From: Chitinophagia bacterium
GTDB taxonomy: Bacteria; Bacteroidota; Bacteroidia; Chitinophagales; Chitinophagaceae
Assembly: GCA_009928005.1 (NCBI GenBank)
Contig: RFVO01000007.1
Coordinates: 1 to 43,788 of the forward strand
Length of the DNA stretch: 43,788 nt
Direction of reading: 5' to 3'
The translations under genes were made by a program, and so were the position numbers. Positions 16,715-26,026 of the stretch are shown here, one piece after another. Positions within the stretch are counted from its first letter, which is position 1. Each line of letters opens with the position of its first letter. The notes under the pieces were generated by a model. The model ran no database searches. It saw nothing but the letters and a program-made list of their open reading frames with translations, and was not told the DNA's origin.

Positions 16715-17740
16715 ATGACTATGCTTAAAGTGGGCGTGTTTGGAGTGGGACATTTAGGAAAATACCATTTGAATAACTGGAAAGAAATTCCAGAAGTAAG
16801 TATAGTGGGGTTTTTTGACCCTAATAATAATAATGCAAAAGAAGTAGAGAAAACCTATGGATTAAAAAGATACATGGACGAAGAGGCCTTAATTGCTGCA
16901 TGCGATATCATTGATATAGTAACCCCTACCCAATATCATTTTTCAGTTTGTGAAATGGCCATTAAAATGGGTAAAAATGTTTTTGTAGAAAAACCAATGG
17001 CTAATACAATTGAAGAAGGTAAGGCTATTGTAAATATGGTGAAAGAAGCCAATGTAAAATTACAAGTTGGTCATGTAGAAAGATTCAACCCCGCTTACAC
17101 TGCTTTAAAAAATGCTTCCCTAAACCCATTGTTTATAGAAGTGCACCGCTTAGCACAGTTTAATCCTAGAGGCACTGAGGTAAGTGTCATTTTTGATTTA
17201 ATGATTCACGATATTGATATTATTTTAAGTATTGTAAAAAGTGATATCAAAAATATTTCAGCTAGTGGTGTGGCAGTGCTTACTGACACGCCTGATATTG
17301 CCAACGTAAGAATAGAATTTAATAATGGTTGTGTAGCAAATTTAACTAGCTCTAGAATTAGCATGAAAAAAATGCGTAAAATAAGGCTATTCCAAAAAGA
17401 TGCTTATATCGGTATTGATTTTTTAGAAAAGAATACAGAAGTTATTAAGCTTAAAAAGCCAGAAGACCCTGAAACCTTTTCTTTTGATATAGAGACACAT
17501 CAGGGTACAAAAACTATATCTATTGAAAATCCAATTATTGAGCATGGCAATGCAATAAAAGCTGAGCTCAGTAGTTTTGTAAATTCAATTAAAAATAACG
17601 AAACCCCATTGGTTAGTGAAATAGATGGTTTTCTAGCCATGGAAGTAGCACATCAGATTTTAGAAAAAATTGGGAAAAGTAGTTCTATTTTAAAGCAAGG
17701 TGGGGAAGCATCCAATGACCCTATGCCACTGGAAGATTAA
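16715..17740 (+). CDS. Gfo/Idh/MocA-family NAD(P)-dependent oxidoreductase
   Basis: The 341-residue protein has a Rossmann nucleotide-binding motif near the start (GVFGVGHLGKYH, 8-18), the catalytic EKP (VFVEKPMAN, 92-94), and a C-terminal alpha/beta domain with FDLMIHDIDIILSI, where the His is the usual proton donor. Members oxidise or reduce sugars, inositols and nucleotide sugars; the substrate is not deducible. It is divergent from anmK, which suggests a shared promoter region but not necessarily a shared pathway. Two ATGs are possible (16715 and 16721); both would work. It ends 21 bases before the convergent ispD stop. Confidence 0.88.
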   Translation: MTMLKVGVFGVGHLGKYHLNNWKEIPEVSIVGFFDPNNNNAKEVEKTYGLKRYMDEEALIAACDIIDIVTPTQYHFSVCEMAIKMGKNVFVEKPMANTIEEGKAIVNMVKEANVKLQVGHVERFNPAYTALKNASLNPLFIEVHRLAQFNPRGTEVSVIFDLMIHDIDIILSIVKSDIKNISASGVAVLTDTPDIANVRIEFNNGCVANLTSSRISMKKMRKIRLFQKDAYIGIDFLEKNTEVIKLKKPEDPETFSFDIETHQGTKTISIENPIIEHGNAIKAELSSFVNSIKNNETPLVSEIDGFLAMEVAHQILEKIGKSSSILKQGGEASNDPMPLED

Positions 17741-17761
17741 TTGAATCTAATTAAAATTTAA

Positions 17762-18442
17762 TTAAGCAAAACGCTTCGTTAAAATATAATTCGCAATGGC
17801 CATGTCTAGGGGCCTAGTAATTTTAATATTTTCAAATTCTCCTTCTACTAAAAATACAGGCACTCCACTTGCCTCCACCACATTGGCCTCATCTGTAAAA
17901 GAATCTTGATAATTTTGTTCAAATGCTTTTAACAAAATTTCAGACTGAAAGGTTTGAGGTGTTTGAATAAGCATGACATCCTCTCTATTAATTAAATGAT
18001 GCTTTTCGCCTTTCATAAGACGAATAGTATCAGTAGCGGACACTGCAGGAATAGCAGAACCTTTTTCTAATGCTTGTTGATAACATCTCTGAACTAATGC
18101 CGGTGTAAGTAAACACCTTACTGCATCATGTACAAATACAATAGAACTTTTACTAATTTTTGAAAGGCCGTTTTTCACTGACTGAAAACGAGTTTCCCCT
18201 CCAACTACAAAATGAAAAGTATTTTTAAACTTATTTTTTTCAATTATTTTTTTTCCTTCATTGATATATACTTCAGGAAGTACAATAACTAATTCAATAT
18301 CTGAAAAAGCAGTAACAAACTGGTCAATTGTATGTAATAATATAGCCTTATGCTCAATTTCTAAAAATTGTTTAGGTACCACAGAGCCCATTCTCTGACC
18401 AGTTCCACCTGCAACAATAATGGCTATTTTTTTGGAATACAT
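17762..18442 (-). CDS. ispD: 2-C-methyl-D-erythritol 4-phosphate cytidylyltransferase
   Basis: IspD joins CTP to MEP in the non-mevalonate isoprenoid pathway. The 226-residue length is normal. Motifs: IIVAGGTGQRMGSVVPKQFL (CTP binding), IVFVHDAVRCLLT (catalytic HDA.R), and IKITRPLDMAIANYIL at the C-terminus (substrate-binding T.P.D). No second (IspF) domain is present. It is the last gene of a minus-strand operon after the permease and heptose kinase genes, with an 11-base gap to the kinase. Some IspD-like proteins act on ribitol or other alcohol phosphates, but the full motif set favours true IspD. Confidence 0.9.
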   Translation of the reverse strand: MYSKKIAIIVAGGTGQRMGSVVPKQFLEIEHKAILLHTIDQFVTAFSDIELVIVLPEVYINEGKKIIEKNKFKNTFHFVVGGETRFQSVKNGLSKISKSSIVFVHDAVRCLLTPALVQRCYQQALEKGSAIPAVSATDTIRLMKGEKHHLINREDVMLIQTPQTFQSEILLKAFEQNYQDSFTDEANVVEASGVPVFLVEGEFENIKITRPLDMAIANYILTKRFA

Positions 18443-18453
18443 AGAGAAGTATA

Positions 18454-19452
18454 TTATTTAGCTAATAACTTTATCGCTTCTTCTTCTAAGTCTTTCTTAT
18501 TAATGGGTGCTGTACCCACAAGTTCACAAACCATACCTCCTGCAATGTTAGAGATTTCAGCAGCTAAGCTCATATCCTTTGTAGCTGCATACACTAAACT
18601 TGCTACAGCGATGACTGTGTCTCCAGCACCACTTACATCGGCAATATTTCGAATATGTGTAGGAATTAATTGATGCTTATTTGCTGTCTCATAAAATACC
18701 CCATGCTCAGATAAAGTAATAAACGAAACTTCATGTGCTAATTTTTCATGAAGTGCCTTATGCACTTGGCGCATATTTTTTTCATCAACGCTATCAATTG
18801 TTATTTTTAAACCTTCTTTAACTTCTTTTAAATTAGGTTTAAAAATAGTACAGCCTTTATAAGATAAGAAGTTTTTTTGTTTTGGATCTACTGCTGTTGC
18901 AATTCCTTGGCTCTTACAATAATCAATGACAGTAGTAATAATTCTTTCAGTCAATACCCCTTTATTATAATCTTCTAAAATTATTAAAGAAGGCTTTTCT
19001 TTATTAACATATTCAATGAAATTAGCTAAAAGTTGATCTTCTTCTTTAGTATTAATGTCATTGGTATGTTCATGGTCTAAGCGCATCATTTGTTGATTAC
19101 GTCCCATTACCCTAACTTTATTGGTAGTAACCCTTGTTTCTGTAGCAATAATATAATTAGTATTAATGCCTTGCTTTTTTAATAATTGTTGTAAGTCAGA
19201 TCCTTCAGCATCCTTACCAATAACAGCAAATAAAGTAGTAGGTGCTCCTAAAGAGCCTAGGTTTAAAGCTACATTGGCTGCTCCTCCAACTCTTATCTCT
19301 TTTCTTTGAAGTGATACAATAGGCACAGGTGCTTCAGGTGAAATTCGGTCTACAAATCCCCACCAATAAGTATCAAGCATAATATCGCCGATAACTCCAA
19401 TTTTGGTGTTAGCTAAATTCGTAAATAACTGCTTTATTTCTTTTGCTTCCAT
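18454..19452 (-). CDS. hldA: D-glycero-D-manno-heptose-7-phosphate kinase (RfaE1/HldA type)
   Basis: This 332-residue PfkB-family kinase matches the first domain of HldE/RfaE: GDIMLDTYWWGFVDRISPEAP near the start (20 residues cited in part), VGGAANVALNLGSLGAPT, the anion-hole DVSGAGDTVIAVASL with its catalytic Asp, and ILEDYNKGVLT. It would phosphorylate heptose-7-phosphate for ADP-heptose and LPS core synthesis. The nucleotidyltransferase domain found fused in E. coli HldE is absent, so a separate RfaE2/HldC is expected elsewhere. It sits between ispD (11 bases) and the amino-acid permease (5 bases) in one operon. Confidence 0.87.
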   Translation of the reverse strand: MEAKEIKQLFTNLANTKIGVIGDIMLDTYWWGFVDRISPEAPVPIVSLQRKEIRVGGAANVALNLGSLGAPTTLFAVIGKDAEGSDLQQLLKKQGINTNYIIATETRVTTNKVRVMGRNQQMMRLDHEHTNDINTKEEDQLLANFIEYVNKEKPSLIILEDYNKGVLTERIITTVIDYCKSQGIATAVDPKQKNFLSYKGCTIFKPNLKEVKEGLKITIDSVDEKNMRQVHKALHEKLAHEVSFITLSEHGVFYETANKHQLIPTHIRNIADVSGAGDTVIAVASLVYAATKDMSLAAEISNIAGGMVCELVGTAPINKKDLEEEAIKLLAK

Positions 19453-19457
19453 GGATA

Positions 19458-20894
19458 TTATTCCGCTTTATGATTTCGTAATGCGATATAATACAAAGGT
19501 ATACCGATAAGCGTAATTACCAAGCCCCATAATGAATAGAATGGCTTCGTATAAACTAAACCTATACAGAATACCGTAGCCATTACAATGTAAATAGCTG
19601 GTAAAAATGGATAACCAAAGGCTTTATAAGGACGGTGCAAATTAGGCTCCTTTTTTCTTAGGATAAATATACCAATAATGGTAAGTACATAAAATATTAC
19701 CACAATAAAAGAAACCATGGTTAATAAGTCGCCGTATTTTCCACTTAAACATAATAAACTTGCTACTAAGGCTTGTATCCATAATCCATAGGCTGGAACT
19801 TCATTCTTATTCAAGGTGCCTGCTTTTTTAAAGAATAAGCCATCCTTTGCCATGGTATAATAAACTCTCGAACCAGCAAGAATTAATCCATTATTACATC
19901 CAAAAGTAGAAATCATAATCATAACAGCTATAACAATTGTTCCCATATTTCCTAAAACTACATTAGCAGCTGTAATGGCTACTCTATCGTTTTCAGCAAA
20001 GGCCATATCGTTTAAAGGAAGTACATATAAATACATCAAATTCGCACTTATATAAATTAAAGTAACAATACTTGTTCCTAAAAATAAACTCAAGCCAATA
20101 TTGCGCTGGGGATTTTTAATTTCTCCTGCAATAAAAGTAACATTGTTCCAAGAGTCACTACTAAAAATAGAACCCACCATGGCAGCTGCCATAAGACCTA
20201 TTAAGGCTGCGCCTCCCACAGGCATCCAATTATTGGTAACGGTACCATCTGAGGCAGTAGTAGCAATATTTTGCTTAGCTGCAAATGCATTTGTCCAATT
20301 AATATCCCAATAATTATTTTTAGCAAATAAAAAACCAACTATAATTAATCCAAATAAAGAAATGAGCTTAGTAAATGTAAATGTGTTTTGTATAATTTTA
20401 CCTTCCTTTACCCCTCTCGTATTGGTATAGGTTAAAAATAGAATTAAACAAATAGCTAATATTTGTGCTGCCGATACTTTAATAAAGCCTAAATCGGCAA
20501 TTATATTAGACTCTCCTACAGAAGGAATTAAATAAGCAGTAAACTTACTAAAGGCCACTGCTACAGCTGCAATAGTTGCTGTTTGTATTACAGAAAAAAA
20601 ACTCCAACCAAATAAAAAGGCTACTAAAGGGTTATAGGCTTTTTGTAGATATACATATTGCCCTCCAGCTTTTGGATACATGGCACTTAACTCACCATAA
20701 CTAACTGCAGCTGTTATAGTCATAAAGCCTGTGATTAACCAAGCTGTAATTAACCAGCCTGCACTACCCACATATCTTGTAATTTCACTACTTACAATGA
20801 ATATTCCAGAACCTATCATACCTCCTGCAACGATCATCGTAGCATCTAAAGCTCCTAGTCTTGGTTTAAATTCGGTTGTTTCAGCTGTTGACAT
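19458..20894 (-). CDS. APC-family amino-acid permease
   Basis: The 478-residue protein has about 12 membrane segments and the APC opening LGALDATMIVAGGMIGSGIF, which includes the GSGIF substrate-binding turn, then YPKAGGQYVYLQKAYNP after the second segment. Later it has GEIKNPQRNIGLSLFLGTSI and a C-terminal RKKEPNLHRPYKAFGYP, all characteristic of amino acid/polyamine/organocation permeases of the LAT-like type. It would exchange or import amino acids at the inner membrane; the substrate is not clear. It is the first gene of the permease-hldA-ispD minus-strand operon, placed after a hairpin terminator. Confidence 0.9.
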   Translation of the reverse strand: MSTAETTEFKPRLGALDATMIVAGGMIGSGIFIVSSEITRYVGSAGWLITAWLITGFMTITAAVSYGELSAMYPKAGGQYVYLQKAYNPLVAFLFGWSFFSVIQTATIAAVAVAFSKFTAYLIPSVGESNIIADLGFIKVSAAQILAICLILFLTYTNTRGVKEGKIIQNTFTFTKLISLFGLIIVGFLFAKNNYWDINWTNAFAAKQNIATTASDGTVTNNWMPVGGAALIGLMAAAMVGSIFSSDSWNNVTFIAGEIKNPQRNIGLSLFLGTSIVTLIYISANLMYLYVLPLNDMAFAENDRVAITAANVVLGNMGTIVIAVMIMISTFGCNNGLILAGSRVYYTMAKDGLFFKKAGTLNKNEVPAYGLWIQALVASLLCLSGKYGDLLTMVSFIVVIFYVLTIIGIFILRKKEPNLHRPYKAFGYPFLPAIYIVMATVFCIGLVYTKPFYSLWGLVITLIGIPLYYIALRNHKAE

Positions 20895-20920
20895 AATTAA
20901 ATAGTTATTATTGTAATTAA

Positions 20921-20950
20921 AAATCCTTCCAGAGACAACGGGAAGGATTT
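20921..20950 (-). terminator. Terminator between the OmpH-like gene and the permease
   Basis: AAATCCTTCC (20921-20930) is the exact complement of GGAAGGATTT (20941-20950). On the minus strand the stem runs into TTTTTAATT. It ends the OmpH-like gene and sits before the permease start. Confidence 0.75.
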
Positions 20951-20956
20951 GAAATG

Positions 20957-21532
20957 TTATTTTTTTGAAATATACTCCGAATTAAGTCCTTTAATAATAT
21001 CGGATGTAATATCATAAGCCGTGTCTTTGTAATACATTAAATCGGCATTGCTTGAAAATATATAAGCAAACTCTTTATTCTTATTATACTTTTCTAAAAA
21101 GACTTCAATTTTCTTTTTTACTTCTTGCAAACGTTTAAAACTTTCTTCTTGTAGTTCTTGAGATAATTGTTGCTCTCTATTAGTATAGTTTTTTTCTAAT
21201 TGAGCCAATTCTTGTTGACGATTTGCAATTTCTGCTTGAGATAAACTACGGCCATTTTTTTGTAAGTCTTGGTATTTAGCAGCAAAAGAATTTTTTAACG
21301 CAGTTAATTCTTTTGCATTTTCCATATCCTTTAGCTGTAAAGACGATTTTACTTCTTTAAAAAACTCATAACTATTTTGAATTGAGTCAATTTCAAAGTA
21401 AGCAACCTTGGTACCAGTGCCCCCAACTGCGGAAGCTTTAATAGGTGTAGTACTACTGGTAAAATGTAGGATATATAAAATAACTACCCCTACAGCTAGA
21501 ACACCATTGAAGATCCAATTATTTGATTTCAT
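20957..21532 (-). CDS. Skp/OmpH-like coiled-coil envelope protein
   Basis: The 191-residue product has an N-terminal hydrophobic segment (NGVLAVGVVILYILHF, about 9-24) that may anchor it in the inner membrane or act as a signal. It is followed by KVAYFEIDSIQNSYEFFKE, the typical start of OmpH/Skp proteins, then a long charged helix (about 65-150; QEELQEESF and QLEKNYTNREQQLSQE) predicted to be coiled coil. Skp-like proteins hold outer-membrane proteins in the periplasm. Skp has a cleaved signal; this one may remain anchored. It is transcribed alone from the minus strand, ahead of the permease operon. Confidence 0.72.
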   Translation of the reverse strand: MKSNNWIFNGVLAVGVVILYILHFTSSTTPIKASAVGGTGTKVAYFEIDSIQNSYEFFKEVKSSLQLKDMENAKELTALKNSFAAKYQDLQKNGRSLSQAEIANRQQELAQLEKNYTNREQQLSQELQEESFKRLQEVKKKIEVFLEKYNKNKEFAYIFSSNADLMYYKDTAYDITSDIIKGLNSEYISKK

Positions 21533-21629
21533 TTGAAATTTTTAAAAATTTAGGAAGATAGAAAATCACCAATTCTCTACCCTATAAAAATAGGTAAAAT
21601 TATAAATCTAGCTATCAAAAATGACATAA

Positions 21630-21663
21630 AAAAAGCAGGAAAAGTTGCCTAATCCTGCTTTTT
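21630..21663 (-). terminator. Terminator of the rpoBC unit
   Basis: AAAAAGCAGGA (21630-21640) pairs exactly with TCCTGCTTTTT (21653-21663). On the minus strand the stem is followed by more T residues (TTTTTTTATG). It begins 22 bases after the rpoC stop. Confidence 0.85.
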
Positions 21664-21684
21664 AACAAATAGTATACCTACTAA

Positions 21685-24600
21685 TTATTCGTCGTCATCA
21701 AAGCTCATTGCTTCGCGTGTTGTAGCCAATACTTCGTATTCTTCTTTGCTACCAACGATTAATTTTTCGAACTCTTTTTGACCTGTACCTGCAGGGATTA
21801 AATGACCTGTAATAACGTTCTCTTTTAATCCTAACATCAAGTCCACTTTACCTTGTATAGCCGCTTGGCTTAATACTTTAGTCGTTTCTTGGAATGATGC
21901 CGCAGAAATCCAGCTTTGAACACCTAATGAAGCCTTAGTAATACCTAATAATACCGGACGAGCTGTAGCAGGTTTTGCATCACGCACTTCTACTACTTTT
22001 TTGTCGGCACGACGTAAGATAGAATTCTCTTCTCTTAATTCACGCACTGTTACTATTTGACCTGCTTTTAGCTTAGTACTTTCGCCTGCATCAGTTACTA
22101 CTTTCTTATCGTAGATACGATCGTTCTCTTCAATAAAATCAAAGCGATCTTCTAAATCTTCTTCTAAAAACTTAGTGTCACCAGCATCAACGATTTCAAC
22201 TTTCTTCATCATTTGACGCACAATAACTTCTATATGCTTATCATTAATTTTTACACCTTGTAAACGATATACCTCTTGTATCTCATTCACTACATACTCT
22301 TGAACGGCATAAGGACCTCTAATAGCTAAGATATCAGCAGGTGCAATTTGACCATCAGATAATGGAGCTCCTGCTTTTACGAAGTCGCTATCTTGAACCA
22401 AGATTTGACGAGTTAAAGGAACTAAGTATTTCTTTACCATTCCATCTTTAGACTCAACAATAATTTCTCTATTACCACGCTTAATGTTACCAAAAGCAAC
22501 GATACCATCGATTTCACAAACAATTGCAGGATTACCTGGATTACGTGCTTCGAATAATTCAGTTACACGTGGTAAACCTCCAGTGATATCTCTTAATTTT
22601 CCTAATACTCTTGGAATTTTAACAAGTACATGACCAGACTTTACTTCAACACCTTCTTCAATAACGATATGTGAACCTACTGGCAAGTTGTAGTTTTTGT
22701 TGTCCTTAGAACCTTCTAAAACAATAGTAGGAATTTTTGTTTTATCCTTTGATTCAATAACCACTTTTTCACGGTGACCAGTTTGCTCATCCGCTTCATC
22801 ACGGTAAGTAAATCCTTCTATAATATTTTCAAATTTAATTTTACCATTTTGTTCAGCAACTACAACATTGTTGAATGGATCCCATGTACAAATAACATCT
22901 CCTTTTTTCACAGTAGCGCCATCTTTTACTGCTAATAAAGCACCATAAGGAACGTTATTGGTAATCATTAAACGATCATTTTTCACATCCATAATTCTTA
23001 CTTCACCTGTACGACCAATAACTACTTTCACTTTATTACCTTCATTATTTACAGTATCAACTGTACGCAATCCATCAAATTGAATAGTACCATCAAACTT
23101 AGCAATTAAGCTTGACTCAACAGATGATGATCCTGCAACACCCCCTACGTGGAAAGTACGTAATGTTAACTGTGTACCTGGTTCACCAATTGATTGTGCA
23201 GCAATAATACCCACTGCATCCCCTTTTTGAGTGACATAACCAGTAGCTAAATTTCTACCATAACAGCTTACACAAACACCACGCTTCGATTCGCAAGTTA
23301 ATACCGAACGAATGTCAACAGTTTCGATACCTGCGTCTTCAATAGCTCTTGCTACATCAATCATAATTTCTTCACCTGCAGCTACCATTAATTCATTGGT
23401 TAAAGGATTGAATACATCATGTAATGAAGTACGACCTTCAATTCTATCTGCCAAAGGCTCAATAATATCTTCGTTATCTTTTAAGGCACTTGTTGCAATA
23501 CCACGTAATGTGCCACAATCTTCTTCAGAAATAACAACGTCTTGAGATACATCAACTAAACGACGTGTTAAGTAACCAGCATCTGCAGTTTTTAAAGCTG
23601 TATCCGCCAAACCTTTACGCGCACCGTGTGTAGAAATAAAGTAATCTAGTACGTTCAACCCACCTTTAAAGTTTGATAAGATTGGGTTTTCAATAACCTC
23701 AGATCCTGTGCTACCACTCTTACGAGGTTTAGCCATCAATCCACGAATACCAACTAACTGCTTTACCTGTGTTTTACTACCTCTCGCACCAGAATCCAAC
23801 ATCATGTATACTGAATTGAAACCTTGTTTGTCAATCGCCATCTCACGAATTAATGTTTCAGTGATACGCGTATCGACACGGCTCCAAATATCAATTACTT
23901 GGTTGTAACGCTCGTTATTGGTAATTAAACCCATGTTATAGTTTTCCCAAACCTCTTCTACTTCAACTTTAGCCCCATCTAATAATGCTTGTCTTGTTTC
24001 AGGAACTACTAAGTCGTTCACGTTGAAAGACAAACCACCACGGAAGGCCATTCTAAATCCTAATGTTTTAATATCATCTAAGAATTTAGCAGTGGTAGGA
24101 ACGTCAGTGATTTTAATAATATCACCAATAATTTCTCTTAAACTTTTCTTAGTTAATAATTGATTTACAAAACCTACTGGCTTTGGAGTATGTTGATTAA
24201 ATAAAACACGACCTACAGTTGTTTCAATTAATTTATTTACTAATACACCGTTCTCACGAACATTGGTTTTTACTCTAATATTTGCGTGTAAATCTATTTT
24301 GTCTTCGTTATAAGCAATGATAACCTCATCTAAATTATAAAACGCTTTACCTTCACCTCTTACTACTAAATCTCCCATAGATTTTTTACCCTTTGTAATA
24401 TAGTATAAACCCAAAACCATGTCCTGAGAAGGAAGTGTAATTGGGGTACCATTTTGTGGGTTCAAAATGTTATGAGAAGACAACATTAATAATTGTGCTT
24501 CCAAAATAGCCGCATGGCTTAATGGAACGTGCACGGCCATTTGGTCACCATCAAAATCGGCGTTGAACGCTGAAGTAACCAAGGGATGTAATTGAATAGC

Positions 24601-25971
24601 TTTGCCTTCTACCAATTTAGGTTGGAAAGCTTGAATTGATAAACGGTGCAATGTTGGGGCACGGTTTAACATGACTGGATGTCCTTTCAATATATTTTCT
24701 AAGATATCCCAAATAACAGCTTCTTTTTTATCTACTAATTTCTTGGCAGACTTCACTGTTTTTACAATACCTCTTTCAATTAATTTACGAATAATAAATG
24801 GCTTAAATAATTCAGCAGACATGTCTTTTGGTAATCCGCACTCATGCATTTTTAATTCAGGTCCTACCACAATTACAGAACGACCAGAATAATCGACACG
24901 CTTACCTAATAAGTTTTGACGGAAACGACCTTGCTTACCTTTTAATACATCTGATAAAGATTTTAATGCACGACCACCTTCCGCTTTTACCGCATTTGAT
25001 TTACGAGAGTTATCGAATAAAGAATCGATTGCCTCTTGTAACATACGTTTCTCATTACGCAAGATAACTTCTGGTGCTTTAATTTCTAACAAACGCTTTA
25101 AACGGTTGTTACGAATAATTACACGACGATATAAATCGTTTAAATCAGAACTTGCGAAACGACCACCATCCAAAGGAACCAATGGACGTAATTCAGGTGG
25201 GATAACAGGAATATATTTCATTACCATCCACTCTGGGCGGTTGGTAATATGTGTTTGTGCTTCACGGAATGATTCTACCACACTCAAACGTTTTAAGGCA
25301 TCGGCCTTACGTTGTTGAGATGTTTCGTTAGCTGCTGCATTACGTAAAGAGAAACTTAATTCATCTAAATCTAATAAACCTAATAAATCGTGTACCGCAT
25401 CGGCACCCATTTTGGCAACGAATTTTTGAGGATCGTCGTCAGGTAAATATTGATTTTCTTTTGGTAATGTATCTAATAAGTCTAAGTACTCCTCTTCAGT
25501 TAATAAATCGGCTACTTTGAATTCAGTTTTAATACCTGGTTGAATAACTACATAACGCTCATAGTAAATGATGGTTTCTAATTTCTTAGAACTCATTCCT
25601 AACAAGTATCCTATTTTATTAGGTAAAGATTTAAAGTACCAAATGTGCACTACAGGTACCACTAATTTAATGTGGCCCATACGCTCACGACGTACTTTTT
25701 TCTCTGTTACTTCTACACCACATCTATCACAAACAATACCCTTGTAACGGATACGCTTATATTTACCACAAGCACACTCGTAATCCTTTACCGGACCAAA
25801 GATACGCTCGCAGAAAAGTCCATCGCGCTCTGGTTTATAAGTACGATAGTTAATGGTTTCAGGTTTTAAGACTTCTCCGAAACTTCTTTCCAAAATATTG
25901 TCTGGTGATGCCAAACTAATAGTGATTTGCGAAAAAGCGGGACGTTGTCTATTCTCTTTTTTGAATGCCAT
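21685..25971 (-). CDS. rpoC: RNA polymerase beta' subunit
   Basis: The 1428-residue beta' subunit carries the catalytic magnesium site NADFDGD (Asp472, Asp474, Asp476) and the N-terminal zinc site (Cys66, Cys68, Cys81, Cys84 in ECACGKY...VCDRCG). A second zinc-binding cluster is near residue 893 ([13 protein letters not shown]), the bridge/trigger-loop phrases [16 protein letters not shown] and [18 protein letters not shown] are present, and the C-terminus reads [12 protein letters not shown]. The length is usual for Bacteroidota. It lies 55 bases after rpoB and is closed by a hairpin terminator. Nothing in it is truncated or unusual. Confidence 0.98.
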   Translation of the reverse strand: MAFKKENRQRPAFSQITISLASPDNILERSFGEVLKPETINYRTYKPERDGLFCERIFGPVKDYECACGKYKRIRYKGIVCDRCGVEVTEKKVRRERMGHIKLVVPVVHIWYFKSLPNKIGYLLGMSSKKLETIIYYERYVVIQPGIKTEFKVADLLTEEEYLDLLDTLPKENQYLPDDDPQKFVAKMGADAVHDLLGLLDLDELSFSLRNAAANETSQQRKADALKRLSVVESFREAQTHITNRPEWMVMKYIPVIPPELRPLVPLDGGRFASSDLNDLYRRVIIRNNRLKRLLEIKAPEVILRNEKRMLQEAIDSLFDNSRKSNAVKAEGGRALKSLSDVLKGKQGRFRQNLLGKRVDYSGRSVIVVGPELKMHECGLPKDMSAELFKPFIIRKLIERGIVKTVKSAKKLVDKKEAVIWDILENILKGHPVMLNRAPTLHRLSIQAFQPKLVEGKAIQLHPLVTSAFNADFDGDQMAVHVPLSHAAILEAQLLMLSSHNILNPQNGTPITLPSQDMVLGLYYITKGKKSMGDLVVRGEGKAFYNLDEVIIAYNEDKIDLHANIRVKTNVRENGVLVNKLIETTVGRVLFNQHTPKPVGFVNQLLTKKSLREIIGDIIKITDVPTTAKFLDDIKTLGFRMAFRGGLSFNVNDLVVPETRQALLDGAKVEVEEVWENYNMGLITNNERYNQVIDIWSRVDTRITETLIREMAIDKQGFNSVYMMLDSGARGSKTQVKQLVGIRGLMAKPRKSGSTGSEVIENPILSNFKGGLNVLDYFISTHGARKGLADTALKTADAGYLTRRLVDVSQDVVISEEDCGTLRGIATSALKDNEDIIEPLADRIEGRTSLHDVFNPLTNELMVAAGEEIMIDVARAIEDAGIETVDIRSVLTCESKRGVCVSCYGRNLATGYVTQKGDAVGIIAAQSIGEPGTQLTLRTFHVGGVAGSSSVESSLIAKFDGTIQFDGLRTVDTVNNEGNKVKVVIGRTGEVRIMDVKNDRLMITNNVPYGALLAVKDGATVKKGDVICTWDPFNNVVVAEQNGKIKFENIIEGFTYRDEADEQTGHREKVVIESKDKTKIPTIVLEGSKDNKNYNLPVGSHIVIEEGVEVKSGHVLVKIPRVLGKLRDITGGLPRVTELFEARNPGNPAIVCEIDGIVAFGNIKRGNREIIVESKDGMVKKYLVPLTRQILVQDSDFVKAGAPLSDGQIAPADILAIRGPYAVQEYVVNEIQEVYRLQGVKINDKHIEVIVRQMMKKVEIVDAGDTKFLEEDLEDRFDFIEENDRIYDKKVVTDAGESTKLKAGQIVTVRELREENSILRRADKKVVEVRDAKPATARPVLLGITKASLGVQSWISAASFQETTKVLSQAAIQGKVDLMLGLKENVITGHLIPAGTGQKEFEKLIVGSKEEYEVLATTREAMSFDDDE

Positions 25972-26026
25972 ATTATATTATTAAGAAAGGGTGTTAATGA
26001 ATTAATTCGTTTTCTGTTATGCTTAA

